DNA from: Oxalobacter formigenes
GTDB lineage: Bacteria; Pseudomonadota; Gammaproteobacteria; Burkholderiales; Burkholderiaceae_D
DNA: 64,000 nt
NCBI GenBank assembly: GCA_023667225.1
Contig: JAMPAN010000003.1
Span: 1 to 64,000 of the forward strand
Direction: 5' to 3'
Part shown: piece by piece, positions 20,299 to 29,373 of the stretch
Layout of the letters: each line of letters opens with the position of its first letter
Numbering within the stretch: the stretch's first letter is position 1
The notes under the pieces: model-generated
Databases searched by the model: none
What the model saw: the letters and a program-made list of their open reading frames with translations, nothing else
Told to the model about the DNA's origin: nothing
Made by a program: the position numbers and the translations under genes

Positions 20299-20672
20299 GC
20301 TGGCTTGCTGTCGGTTTGGGTGCAGCGTGCGGTGCATGGCTGCGCTGGGGATTGGGGATATTGCTAAATGCCATGCACAGCCAGGTGCCGCTTGGCACTT
20401 TGTTTGCCAATCTGCTCGGCGGTTATCTGATTGGTTTGGCTGCGGCTTTTTTTGGTCATACCCCATCACTTTCTCCTGAATGGCGTCTTTTCATGATGAC
20501 CGGTTTTTTGGGCGGTCTGACGACTTTTTCTACTTTTTCTCTTGAGTCGGTTACGCTTTTGCAGCGCGGCTTGTACCTTTGGGCGGCATGGCATGTTTTG
20601 CTGCATCTTGTTGGCGCTCTCCTTTTTTGTCTGCTTGGATTTGCTTCTTACCGGCTGTTTGTTGTTTCCTGA
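20295..20672 (+). CDS. crcB: Fluoride ion exporter CrcB
   Basis: A 125-residue membrane protein with four hydrophobic helices that forms a dimeric fluoride channel. Diagnostic segments are [13 protein letters not shown] at the start, [15 protein letters not shown] near residue 33, and [16 protein letters not shown] near residue 70, which contains the polar track and Phe box. It overlaps the moaE stop by four bases, a common betaproteobacterial pairing. Because it is translationally linked to moaE, there is no room for a fluoride riboswitch directly upstream, and none is seen. Confidence 0.95.
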   Translation: MSWLAVGLGAACGAWLRWGLGILLNAMHSQVPLGTLFANLLGGYLIGLAAAFFGHTPSLSPEWRLFMMTGFLGGLTTFSTFSLESVTLLQRGLYLWAAWHVLLHLVGALLFCLLGFASYRLFVVS

Positions 20673-20722
20673 AAGATACTTTACATCCGGTTGTTTTTTT
20701 GCTAACCAGCGTGAAAAAATGC

Positions 20723-20750
20723 CTTGAAATTGGAGAGAGAGCATCCATCT
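20723..20750 (+). promoter_or_regulatory. Predicted sigma32 heat-shock promoter of clpB
   Basis: A perfect -35 CTTGAAA at 20723-20729, a 13-base spacer, then ATCCATCT at 20743-20750, matching five of the seven fixed bases of the sigma32 -10 CCCCATnT. It ends 34 bases before the clpB ATG. Sequence and spacing fit heat-shock control of the chaperone. No CIRCE element is seen. Confidence 0.7.
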
Positions 20751-20784
20751 TTTGGGAATCAGAATATATGATGTGGAGGATGTG

Positions 20785-23388
20785 ATGCGTCAGGATAAAT
20801 TGACAACCAAGCTTCAGGAAGCGATTGGGGATGCACACAGTATGGCTGTCGGTAACGACAACCAGTACATTGATCCCGTGCATCTGGTTATGGCGCTTTT
20901 ACAGCAGAATGACGGCAGCGCCCGCTCGCTTTTGCAGCGTGCCGGCGTGAATGTCAATGCGCTGGATAACGGGCTGAAAAGTGCGCTGGAGCGCTTGCCG
21001 AAAGTTTCGGGAACCGGCGGGGATGTGCAGGTGGGGCGGGAGCTTCTGGCCTTGCTGAACCTGGCGGACAGGGAGGCGCAAAAGCGCGGCGACCAGTTTA
21101 TTGCCAGCGAGATGGTATTGCTAGGATTGTTGGAAGACAAATCTGATGCTGGCCGGATTGCACGGGAAAATGGTTTGGTGCGTGCGTCTCTGGAAGCGGC
21201 TATCCGGGCAGTAAGGGGAAACGGTTCGATTAACTCTGCCGGTGCGGAAGACCAGCGCGAAGCGCTCAAAAAGTTTACGCTGGATTTGACCGAGCGTGCC
21301 CGGATGGGCAAGCTGGATCCGGTAATCGGGCGTGATGACGAAATTCGACGGGCTATTCAGGTGCTCCAGCGCCGCAGCAAGAATAATCCGGTGTTGATTG
21401 GCGAACCTGGTGTTGGTAAAACGGCTATTGTCGAGGGACTGGCGCAGCGCATTGTCAACGGAGAGGTACCGGAAAGCCTGAAAGGCAAGCGTGTTCTGGT
21501 TCTGGATATGGCGGCGCTTTTGGCAGGCGCCAAATACCGCGGTGAATTTGAAGAAAGGCTGAAAGCTGTTTTAAATGAACTGGCCCAGGATGAGGGGCAG
21601 ACGATTGTCTTTATTGACGAAATTCACACGATGGTTGGCGCTGGCAAAACGGAAGGTTCCATGGATGCCGGCAATATGCTCAAACCTGCGCTGGCGCGGG
21701 GCGAGCTGCATTGTGTTGGCGCTACAACGCTGGATGAATACCGCAAGTATGTGGAGAAGGATGCGGCTTTGGAACGGCGTTTCCAGAAGATCATGGTAGA
21801 TGAACCATCGGTGGAAGATACGATTGCCATTTTGCGCGGTCTTCAGGAGAAATATGAGCTTCACCATGGAGTTGAAATTACCGATCCTGCCATTATTGCG
21901 GCGGCGGAATTGTCTCACCGTTATATTACGGACCGGTTTTTGCCGGACAAGGCCATTGACCTGATTGATGAAGCTGCTTCACGAATCAAGATGGAAATTG
22001 ATTCCAAGCCGGAAGTGATGGATAAGCTGGATCGCCGGATTATCCAGCTTAAGATTGAGAGGGAAGCCGTTAAAAAGGAAAAGGATGAGGCTTCGCAGAA
22101 ACGGCTGGCATTGATTGAGGAGGAAATCGGGAATTTGGAGCGCGAATATGCCGATTATGATGAGGTGTTGAAAGCCGAGAAGGCCGGGGTGGAAGGTGCC
22201 AAGCATATCAAGGCGGAAATTGATAAGGTACGCCAGCAAATGGAGGAAGCCCGGCGGCAGGGCGATTTCCAAAAGATGTCCGAGTTGATGTACGGCAAAA
22301 TGCCGGAGCTTGAAAAGGCACTGGAGGAACAAAACAGTAAGGAAACGGTGCTGGAGACGGATCATCCAAAATTGCTGCGCACGCAGGTTGAGGCTGAGGA
22401 AATTGCCGAGGTGGTTTCCCGTGCTACGGGTATTCCTGTTTCCCGGATGATGCAGGGAGAGCGTGAAAAGCTGCTGCATATGGAAGATGCGCTTCACAGC
22501 CGTGTGGTGGGACAGAATGAAGCGATTGTTTCCGTATCCAATGCTATCCGCCGTTCCCGTGCCGGATTGGGCGATCCCGGCCGGCCGTATGGTTCTTTCA
22601 TGTTCCTTGGGCCAACGGGTGTAGGCAAGACGGAGCTTTGTAAATCGCTTGCCAATTTCCTTTTTGATACCGAAGAATCCATGATTCGCATTGACATGAG
22701 TGAATTTATGGAGAAACATTCGGTTGCGCGACTGATTGGCGCGCCGCCGGGATATGTCGGCTATGAAGAGGGCGGCTATCTGACGGAGGCTGTCCGGCGC
22801 AAGCCTTACAGTGTGATTTTGCTGGACGAGATTGAGAAAGCTCATCCGGATGTATTCAATGTTTTGCTGCAAGTGCTGGATGACGGCCGGATGACAGACG
22901 GGCAGGGCAGGACGGTTGATTTCAAGAATACGGTTATTGTAATGACTTCCAACCTGGGATCGCATCTTATCCAGGAGATGGAAACGGAAAAAGCAGAACC
23001 TTCTCTGGTGAAGATGGCTGTGATGGAAGAAGTGCGCCGCCATTTCCGGCCGGAATTTATTAACCGGATTGATGAGACGGTGGTATTTCATGCGCTGGAT
23101 GAAAAGAATATTGGCGCGATTGCCAAGATACAGCTTGCCATTGTAGAAAAACGGCTGGAAGGCATGGAAATGTCGCTGGAAATATCAGAAGCTGCCTTAC
23201 AAAAAATTGCCGAGGCCGGTTTTGATCCACTTTTTGGCGCACGGCCGCTTAAACGGGCGATTCAACAGCAGATTGAAAACCCGGTTTCCCGGCTGATCCT
23301 TGAAGGCAGGTATGGCCCCAAGGATACAATTTTCATTGATGTCAAAGACGGGGAAATGCTTTTTGACAAGAAAGCTGGCAAGGAATGA
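20785..23388 (+). CDS. clpB: ATP-dependent disaggregase ClpB
   Basis: A hexameric Hsp100 chaperone that extracts polypeptides from aggregates with DnaK. The 867-residue protein has the full set: an N-domain with two Clp repeats (residues 1-150), AAA-1 with Walker A GEPGVGKT near residue 206 and a [12 protein letters not shown] Walker B, the coiled-coil M-domain (about 400-530), and AAA-2 with GPTGVGKTE near residue 609 and [14 protein letters not shown]. The M-domain separates it from ClpA or ClpC. The start at ATG 20785 has GGAGG upstream; an earlier in-frame ATG at 20752 lacks one. A sigma32 promoter precedes it and a hairpin follows. Confidence 0.97.
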   Translation: MRQDKLTTKLQEAIGDAHSMAVGNDNQYIDPVHLVMALLQQNDGSARSLLQRAGVNVNALDNGLKSALERLPKVSGTGGDVQVGRELLALLNLADREAQKRGDQFIASEMVLLGLLEDKSDAGRIARENGLVRASLEAAIRAVRGNGSINSAGAEDQREALKKFTLDLTERARMGKLDPVIGRDDEIRRAIQVLQRRSKNNPVLIGEPGVGKTAIVEGLAQRIVNGEVPESLKGKRVLVLDMAALLAGAKYRGEFEERLKAVLNELAQDEGQTIVFIDEIHTMVGAGKTEGSMDAGNMLKPALARGELHCVGATTLDEYRKYVEKDAALERRFQKIMVDEPSVEDTIAILRGLQEKYELHHGVEITDPAIIAAAELSHRYITDRFLPDKAIDLIDEAASRIKMEIDSKPEVMDKLDRRIIQLKIEREAVKKEKDEASQKRLALIEEEIGNLEREYADYDEVLKAEKAGVEGAKHIKAEIDKVRQQMEEARRQGDFQKMSELMYGKMPELEKALEEQNSKETVLETDHPKLLRTQVEAEEIAEVVSRATGIPVSRMMQGEREKLLHMEDALHSRVVGQNEAIVSVSNAIRRSRAGLGDPGRPYGSFMFLGPTGVGKTELCKSLANFLFDTEESMIRIDMSEFMEKHSVARLIGAPPGYVGYEEGGYLTEAVRRKPYSVILLDEIEKAHPDVFNVLLQVLDDGRMTDGQGRTVDFKNTVIVMTSNLGSHLIQEMETEKAEPSLVKMAVMEEVRRHFRPEFINRIDETVVFHALDEKNIGAIAKIQLAIVEKRLEGMEMSLEISEAALQKIAEAGFDPLFGARPLKRAIQQQIENPVSRLILEGRYGPKDTIFIDVKDGEMLFDKKAGKE

Positions 23389-23408
23389 CCGTTCTTTGAA
23401 ACTTTCCT

Positions 23409-23445
23409 GTAAACACGCGGCATGCTGTGCGATGCCCGTGTTTAC
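23409..23445 (+). terminator. Hairpin after clpB
   Basis: An inverted repeat GTAAACACG-C-GGCAT with ATGCC-CGTGTTTAC forms a 14-base-pair stem with a single bulge. No T-run follows (the next bases are CGGGGGG), so it is a weak intrinsic terminator or an RNA 3' stabiliser. It lies between convergent clpB and the glycosyltransferase. Confidence 0.5.
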
Positions 23446-23539
23446 GGGGGGATAGGTTGATAGATGAATGGCGTGTTAGAAAGAATGTCGCTTCAGCAAT
23501 GGTTTTAGATGATATTCGCCAGGCATAGTTTCTTTCTTC

Positions 23540-24742
23540 TTAATTTCTTGGGTTATTCAATATAGCTAGGTATTTCTCCATTGCTGATTCCTGCAACAAT
23601 TTTTCTTCTATTTCTCTTGTAACCTGAAAGTCCAAGAAGTACCTATTCTTAATGCAATCCATAAAATGGGAAATGTTTCCCAGATGAGAATCCGGTATAT
23701 AGCGGTGAGTGTTGATGACAAAGTTGTTTGTTATGAGGTCATCAATATTTTCTTTTGTTACAAACCTGGAATAAGTGAAATCTTCTAAGTGTGTACAAAC
23801 AAGAGCAGGGATGCCGAAACTTGCTGCTTCAATAGGTACCTGTCCGACACCGCCAATAAAAAGAAAATCATTGCTGTTCTTTTCCAAGAAATCTTGCGTA
23901 TTAATAGGACCAATATATTGTCCTTCGCAAAGGCTATCTACAAGGCTATTGATTTCTGTATTTATTTTTTGTTTTATAATATTTCCTGCTATCTGGAAAT
24001 CACATCCAATTGTGTTACATGCTTTTATAAAAGAGGCCAATGTGGGTAATTTTTCATTTGACAGACGGGAAATGAATAATGCCTCTTTCTGATTTTTATA
24101 TTCCCAGAGCAGGCTAGTTTTCTCTACCCAGTTTGGGATATGCGGTATTTCTTCCAGGAAGTTATATCCAAATGTTGCATTTGCTCTTAAAATATAATCA
24201 AACCAGTCAAAGTCAATATTATTAAAATCCAGATTATTATGAATGCAAAGTCCTATCTTACAGTGTTTACGCAGTTTACTATAATTGATCTTTCTTAGAT
24301 ATTCAGCCTCTTTTACCTGAAATTCTATAAAATCGATATGGGCTAGACTTAATATTTCTATGAGCAGATCGGTAAAATTTTCTGCTTCAAAAGTCAACTT
24401 AAAATTTGGATATTCCACAAGAGGAGCAAAAGCATTTCCTCTTGAAGTGAGTATCATGCACTTAAAATTATGTTCAGAAAGATATTTGAGTTGTTTACCC
24501 AAGCGTGTTTCAGTACCGCCAACAGAAGCAAGGTCATATACTACATAGAGAATTTTTCTTTTTTCATTTCCCCCCCCCCCCTCTACGATTTTACGATGAA
24601 GAGATTTTATTCGGTTCCTGTTATTTTCTTGCAATTCTTCATTCATCAGGTTTAGGAATGCAGGGGAGTGTCTTCTTGAATATACTTTTTTCCCGAATAA
24701 ATATATGCGGGTACGTAGGTTGTCTGTAGTTTTCGTAAGCAT
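23540..24742 (-). CDS. Putative glycosyltransferase (GT4-like) with a G12 tract
   Basis: A 400-residue cytoplasmic protein. After about 60 poorly conserved residues it has a GT-B start, KILYVVYDLASVGGTETRLGKQ split across residues 64-85, then an alpha/beta domain, and a second domain with EALFISRLSNEKLPTLASFI near residue 210 and GVGQVPIEAASFGIPALV near residue 290, where GT4 enzymes bind the nucleotide sugar. It probably modifies a surface polysaccharide. Codons 53-57 fall in a run of 12 G (24570-24581), so slippage would switch it off. It is AT-rich and isolated between core genes, which suggests acquisition. No ribosome-binding site is visible at the chosen ATG. Confidence 0.75.
   Translation of the reverse strand: MLTKTTDNLRTRIYLFGKKVYSRRHSPAFLNLMNEELQENNRNRIKSLHRKIVEGGGGNEKRKILYVVYDLASVGGTETRLGKQLKYLSEHNFKCMILTSRGNAFAPLVEYPNFKLTFEAENFTDLLIEILSLAHIDFIEFQVKEAEYLRKINYSKLRKHCKIGLCIHNNLDFNNIDFDWFDYILRANATFGYNFLEEIPHIPNWVEKTSLLWEYKNQKEALFISRLSNEKLPTLASFIKACNTIGCDFQIAGNIIKQKINTEINSLVDSLCEGQYIGPINTQDFLEKNSNDFLFIGGVGQVPIEAASFGIPALVCTHLEDFTYSRFVTKENIDDLITNNFVINTHRYIPDSHLGNISHFMDCIKNRYFLDFQVTREIEEKLLQESAMEKYLAILNNPRN
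24570..24581 (-). repeat. Homopolymeric G12 tract within a glycosyltransferase
   Basis: Twelve consecutive C on the plus strand, read as G on the coding strand, encode Glu-Gly-Gly-Gly-Gly near residue 53. As given, the frame is open on both sides (ON state). Adding or losing one or two G would truncate the protein. Such tracts are typical phase-variation switches in surface-glycan genes. Tract length may vary between reads. Confidence 0.85.
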
Positions 24743-24796
24743 TTTTAGAAAGAGGGAGTATTATGCTTCATGCTTTTCTAATATATCATTTTTTAG

Positions 24797-26212
24797 TCAG
24801 AAAAGAACTTTTCCCGGATTCATCAGGTTATGGGGATCCAGGGCAGATTTTATTTTTTTCATCAGGGCAATTTCGGTTGCTGAGCGGTAGCGGACGAGTT
24901 CTTCCCGTTTCAGTGCGCCCAGGCCATGTTCTGCCGACAGGGTTCCATTAAACCGGGCAACGCTGTCGTACACGATGCGGTTGATTGCCGGAGTGTGTGC
25001 CAAAAAGTCGGATTGCGGCATGTTTTCCGGTGCGCCGACATTGTAATGCAGGCTGCCGTCTCCCAGATGACCAAAGGTAACCATCCGGCATCCCGGAAGG
25101 TGTTCCTGCAAAAGCCGGTCGGTTTTTGTAATGAATTCGGCCAGACAGGATATTGGAATAGCGATATCGTGTTTGATGTTTTGTCCTTCGGATGCCTGTG
25201 CGGCAGAAATGTTTTCCCGCAGCTGCCACATGATGTTTGACTGTGCAATGGACTGGGCTACAGCGGCGTCAGTAATGATATCTTCTTCTATGGCATGTTC
25301 CAGGCAGGTTTCGAGCATCTCTGCAGCATGGTCTTCAGATTCGCTGTCTGACAGTTCTATCAGGATATATTGCGGGTAGGCGAGAGGCAGGGGGGCTTTC
25401 AGGGCCGGGAAATGCTTGATGACCAGTTCCATGGCGTAGCGGGAAACCAGTTCAAAAGCTGTTAAGGCTGAGCTGCATCTCGACTGGGCAAGATGGAGAA
25501 GTTCCAGCGCTTTTTCCGGTGTGGAGACGGCGGCTATAGCTGTGATACGGGCGCGCGGCAGAGGGTAAAGGGTCAGAACAGCAGCAGTAATAATGCCCAG
25601 CGTACCTTCTGCACCGACAAAAAGGTCACGCAGGTTGTAGCCGGTATTATCTTTTCTCAGGCTGCGAAGGCCATCCCATATTTCCCCTTCACCGGTGACA
25701 ACTTCCACACCCAGGCAGAGTTTTCTTGCTGTACCGTAGCGCAGTACGGCTGTTCCGCCTGCGTTGGATGAAAGATTGCCGCCGATAGTGCAGGTGCCGG
25801 AAGAGGGAAGGGCGAGGGGGAAGAGTCGGCCTGCTTCTGTTGCCGCCTGGTGAATATGGTCAAGGATGCATCCGGCTTCTACGGTCATGGTGTTGTTGGC
25901 AGTATCCAGTTTCCGTATTCGGTTTAAACGGGCAAGTGAAAGGACAATTGATGTGCCGGAACTGTCCGGAATGCTGCCTAACACCAGCCCAGAGTTGCCG
26001 CCCTGGGGAACCAGCGGAATCTGGTACCGGTTGCACAAGCGGACAATAGCGGCTGTTTCTTCTGTATTGCCAGGTTTGACAATGGCCAGCGCCCGGCCGG
26101 AAAGACGTTTTCGCCATTCCGTTACGAAAGGCTGCATGGCAGTTTCATCCGTGAGGACATGGGCATGACCGACAGTTTGGCGGCATGCTTTGAGGAAGTT
26201 TTGTTCAGACAT
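24797..26212 (-). CDS. FAD-binding oxidase, D-lactate / 2-hydroxyacid dehydrogenase type
   Basis: A 471-residue flavoenzyme of the FAD-binding-4 (PCMH) and FAD-oxidase-C type. The FAD domain includes VKPGNTEETAAIVRLCNRY near residue 46, PQGGNSGLVLGS near residue 70, and PSSGTCTIGGNLSSNAGG near residue 136, then VGAEGTLGIITAAVLTLYPL near residue 200. The C-terminal half has GHLGDGSLHYNV near residue 382 and SAEHGLGALKREEL near residue 425, with the metal or substrate histidines typical of D-lactate and D-2-hydroxyglutarate dehydrogenases. It has no [Fe-S] domain fused. Which 2-hydroxyacid is oxidised cannot be decided here. It is divergent from the YihY gene. Confidence 0.9.
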   Translation of the reverse strand: MSEQNFLKACRQTVGHAHVLTDETAMQPFVTEWRKRLSGRALAIVKPGNTEETAAIVRLCNRYQIPLVPQGGNSGLVLGSIPDSSGTSIVLSLARLNRIRKLDTANNTMTVEAGCILDHIHQAATEAGRLFPLALPSSGTCTIGGNLSSNAGGTAVLRYGTARKLCLGVEVVTGEGEIWDGLRSLRKDNTGYNLRDLFVGAEGTLGIITAAVLTLYPLPRARITAIAAVSTPEKALELLHLAQSRCSSALTAFELVSRYAMELVIKHFPALKAPLPLAYPQYILIELSDSESEDHAAEMLETCLEHAIEEDIITDAAVAQSIAQSNIMWQLRENISAAQASEGQNIKHDIAIPISCLAEFITKTDRLLQEHLPGCRMVTFGHLGDGSLHYNVGAPENMPQSDFLAHTPAINRIVYDSVARFNGTLSAEHGLGALKREELVRYRSATEIALMKKIKSALDPHNLMNPGKVLF

Positions 26213-26437
26213 ACAAAATCCGGCCGGACGCAGTAGAGTGTCCAGGAAAAAGTTTCTTTACGGGAACATTCTGCACTAAAAACCGGAAAAAAGATAATGC
26301 AAAACAAAGCAAACGGCAAATATGGGCGTTGATACCGTAAATATCAATGGATATACGGAAGAAAAATGCTAAAACGCTGTGTAGCGACAGATACAGGCAT
26401 GGGGTACACTCGTGCCAGAACTGACAGGGCAAGTCAA

Positions 26438-27748
26438 ATGAACCGGATGGATAGGCTACATGCAAAAAACCGTTATCTTCAGGGGATAATTTCTCTGATT
26501 CAGTACGTTTATCGCCGGGTTGACGAAGAGCAGTTGACGCAGGTGGCAGGCAATATTACTTATACTCTGATTCTGGGTATTGTACCTGCTCTTGCGGTTG
26601 CGCTGGCTATTTTCACCTATTTCCCGCAGTTTGAAGCATTGCAGAAAATGGTGGAGCTTTATTTTATGCAGGGCATGATTCCGCCCGGCATGGCACGGGG
26701 TATTCTGGATAACCTGACGCTTTTTGCCAGCAAGGCGTCCAGTGTTTCTATTGTCAGTTCTCTTGCCATGTTCTTTACAACGGCAATGATGTTTAACCTG
26801 ATTGAAAACACGTTTAACCGTATCTGGGGAGTTCAGGAACCGCGGCCGTTTTTCCGGCGGATGCTTATTTATTTTTTCATTGCTACGTTGGGTCCTTTAC
26901 TCCTTGGCGGGTCGCTTTATCTGACTTCTTATTTGTATTTGGTAGGAAAGGGAATTGTCGGGAAGCTTCCTTACTTAAACGGGATATGGCCTGCTTTGTT
27001 TCTGGCGTTTATTTCTGCAGCGGCTTTTACTTTTCTTTACCGTTTTGTTCCCTACCGGCGTGTTTTATGGAAGGATGCCTTTTTAGGAGGTTTTTTTGCT
27101 TCTCTTGCTTTTGAGATAGCCAAACGGCTTTTTGCCGTTTTTGTGATGCAGTTTGCCTCCTACCAGAGAATTTATGGCGCTATCGCTCTTATCCCCATGT
27201 TTTTGCTTTGGCTTTATGTCAGCTCGCTGATTATGCTTTCAGGAGCGGTACTGGTTTCTTCTTTGCCGGATTTCAGGAGCGGGCGCTGGCGGCGGGTGGT
27301 GATGCCAGGCAGCCAGTATGCCGATGCCCTGTCTGTGATGCACGTTTTGTTTGATGCCCGTGCGGAAAGGAACCAGTCTGTTGGCTGGACGCGGTTGCAG
27401 CGATATGCCAGCCTTTCAAGTGCAGAGCTGGAAAATTTGCTGCTTTCCATGCAGGAGGCAGGGTGGGTCAGACATGCCAAGCAGGGAATGCGTATTATTT
27501 TCCGGCGGCGCAGAAAAACGGTGTTGCGTGCGTCTCTTGATGAATGGCGATGGGTTGGTGATGCAACCAGGATTACGCTGGCGGATGTTTTTTCCCGGTT
27601 TGTTTTTCAGCCTGATGAGGAGGATGCGCTTTCTTGCCAAATTATCGGGTTGCTGGAAAAAAATCTGGACAGGAGTCTGGCAGATTATTTTGAGGAAATG
27701 GATAAGCTGTCGATTTCAGGTGATCAGGGTGTTGCTGGACGGGAGTAA
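26438..27748 (+). CDS. YihY/BrkB-family inner-membrane protein
   Basis: A polytopic membrane protein of the YihY/virulence factor BrkB family, once misnamed RNase BN. About six hydrophobic segments lie between residues 25 and 270, including AGNITYTLILGIVPALAVAL and AIALIPMFLLWLYVSSLIML. A cytoplasmic C-terminal tail of about 150 residues looks like a winged-helix domain (SSAELENLLLSMQEAGWV). The start is uncertain: ATG 26438 (used here), ATG 26366 or ATG 26450 are in frame and none has a strong ribosome-binding site. Function of the family is not established. Confidence 0.9.
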   Translation: MNRMDRLHAKNRYLQGIISLIQYVYRRVDEEQLTQVAGNITYTLILGIVPALAVALAIFTYFPQFEALQKMVELYFMQGMIPPGMARGILDNLTLFASKASSVSIVSSLAMFFTTAMMFNLIENTFNRIWGVQEPRPFFRRMLIYFFIATLGPLLLGGSLYLTSYLYLVGKGIVGKLPYLNGIWPALFLAFISAAAFTFLYRFVPYRRVLWKDAFLGGFFASLAFEIAKRLFAVFVMQFASYQRIYGAIALIPMFLLWLYVSSLIMLSGAVLVSSLPDFRSGRWRRVVMPGSQYADALSVMHVLFDARAERNQSVGWTRLQRYASLSSAELENLLLSMQEAGWVRHAKQGMRIIFRRRRKTVLRASLDEWRWVGDATRITLADVFSRFVFQPDEEDALSCQIIGLLEKNLDRSLADYFEEMDKLSISGDQGVAGRE

Positions 27749-27857
27749 TTGTGTACGGTATAGGGCTACGGCAGCATTTTTCTGCCAGTTTTTGCAGGCG
27801 TTGTTGTCTCTGATGGTGCAAACTGGTTCGCCAGCTGGCCAGGCTGTATCAGGGGTA

Positions 27858-28643
27858 TTACCGCAAGGCAAATCCGAAAACCAGTTTATAGGTTGCCGGC
27901 AGCATGCCATCTTCACGTCTTAGAGATTCATAGCGTTCCTGTGCTTTTTTCCAGGCGTGTTTTCCCATTAATGCGCGCCTTTGCCCTTTTCCAATCTGGT
28001 TGGCGCCAATGCCGCGTACACTGACAAGAAAAGAATGGAAATCGGGAAAACCGACTGTTCGGGTTTCACAGGTAATGTTGATGTGCCTGAATCCGGCTTG
28101 GTGTAGTGCCGATTTGGTTTGCTGCGGGGGGATAAAAGTGCGGATATGGCGATGGTTATCTATGCCGGAAAAGGCATAATCCAGCTCCGACAGTGTGCCT
28201 GGTCCCAGTGTAGAAAACAGCAGTATGCCATTTACGGCCAGTATCCGGTAAAGTTCGGCATAGACCTGGTCAGGCCGGCACCATTGCAGAGCCAGGCTGC
28301 TCCAGACAAGTTCGAATTGTTTATCTGCAAAGGGCAAGTGTTCCAGGTCGGCACAGACGGTGTGGATACTTTTTTTAGCAGCCAGTTGCAGCATTTCCAG
28401 GGAGAGATCACAGCCGGTAATACGACAATCTGGCCAGCAGCATTTCAGTAATCCGGCGCCGTAGCCGGTGCCGCATCCTCCATCCAGCACGGTGCGTGGC
28501 GCAGGTATATCAGGAAAAAAGGCAGGAAGATGGTTGATAAGATCATGGCATACCGTTTGCTGGAAACGGGCAAGGTTATCGTATTTGCGGGCGGCACGAT
28601 TAAAAGCAGTGCCAACCCGGATTTTATCAACAGCGGGAAGCAT
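27858..28643 (-). CDS. bioC: Malonyl-[acyl-carrier protein] O-methyltransferase
   Basis: It methylates malonyl-ACP so that fatty-acid enzymes can build the pimeloyl chain of biotin. The 261-residue protein has a SAM site LDGGCGTGYGAGLL near residue 52, GCDLSLEMLQLA near residue 76, an acidic ADLEHLPFADKQFELVWSS block near residue 95, and ALQWCRPDQVY after it, the BioC signature. I place the start at ATG 28643, overlapping the bioH end by 17 bases; a longer upstream frame would run deep into bioH. It is the last gene of the minus-strand biotin cluster. Confidence 0.92.
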   Translation of the reverse strand: MLPAVDKIRVGTAFNRAARKYDNLARFQQTVCHDLINHLPAFFPDIPAPRTVLDGGCGTGYGAGLLKCCWPDCRITGCDLSLEMLQLAAKKSIHTVCADLEHLPFADKQFELVWSSLALQWCRPDQVYAELYRILAVNGILLFSTLGPGTLSELDYAFSGIDNHRHIRTFIPPQQTKSALHQAGFRHINITCETRTVGFPDFHSFLVSVRGIGANQIGKGQRRALMGKHAWKKAQERYESLRREDGMLPATYKLVFGFALR

Positions 28644-29373
28644 CCAGAAAGTCCGTAATAAAACTTGCGCTGGCAGCGGGATCGGAGAGAAATGGCGCAT
28701 GCGAAGCGTCAGGCAGAACAGCCAGCCGGGCATTTTGCATATTTTTATGCAACCATTCGGCAGAAGAAAGCGGCATAAGCGTATCCTGTGCGCCGTGGAG
28801 CAAAAGGACAGGTTGTTGTATTTCGTGCACGATTGGGCGCAGGTCGGTATGTCTGAGGATATCCAGGCCTGTTTCCAGGCAGGGAGGCGGGGCTGAGGTG
28901 ATATTTGTTAATTTTCGGGCAATTTCGCGTGCATGATTATCATGCTGATTAAAAATGGTGATAAAGCGGCGAAGGGCTGCGGCAGGGTTGACCCGAATAC
29001 CGGAACCCAGTTTATCTATCAGTGCCGGAGAAACACCGTCAGGCCAGTCCGGGCGCTTCATAAAATTGGGTGTGGCGCCTACCAATATCAGTTTTTCAAC
29101 CTGGTTTGGAAAGCGTACGGCAGCCAGCATAGCCAGCAAGGCGCCCAGCGACCAGCCGCAAAGGATAAGCGGCGGTGTCAGTTTTGCCATGAGATCGTCA
29201 AGCAGGGTTGTCGCAGAATAATGGATAATGGGTTGCTGGTTTGGTGTGTAACCGGGGAGCGGCTGGATAAGTAACCGGTACCGATGGGCAAGGGCAGGGC
29301 GCAAGCAATTTGCCAGGTCCTCCCATACCCCTGGCCCCATCCCCCATCCATGCCAGAAAACAATGGTACTCAT
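28627..29373 (-). CDS. bioH: Pimeloyl-ACP methyl ester carboxylesterase
   Basis: It hydrolyses the methyl ester of pimeloyl-ACP, ending chain synthesis for biotin. The 248-residue alpha/beta hydrolase has the oxyanion segment FWHGWGMGPGVWEDL, the nucleophile elbow GWSLG with Ser75, Asp in LLHGAQDTLMP near residue 202, and His in LPDASHAPFLSDP near residue 227. It starts inside the bioF stop (ATGA) and its end overlaps bioC, so bioF-bioH-bioC are translationally coupled. Confidence 0.93.
   Translation of the reverse strand: MSTIVFWHGWGMGPGVWEDLANCLRPALAHRYRLLIQPLPGYTPNQQPIIHYSATTLLDDLMAKLTPPLILCGWSLGALLAMLAAVRFPNQVEKLILVGATPNFMKRPDWPDGVSPALIDKLGSGIRVNPAAALRRFITIFNQHDNHAREIARKLTNITSAPPPCLETGLDILRHTDLRPIVHEIQQPVLLLHGAQDTLMPLSSAEWLHKNMQNARLAVLPDASHAPFLSDPAASASFITDFLDASRC

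Noticed and set aside
20200-20320. Fluoride riboswitch before crcB
   Set aside because: crcB overlaps moaE in ATGA, leaving no leader, and no riboswitch-like fold is visible.
21979-23091. 370-codon minus-strand frame
   Set aside because: It is antisense to clpB, whose AAA domains are intact; no motif or ribosome-binding site supports it.
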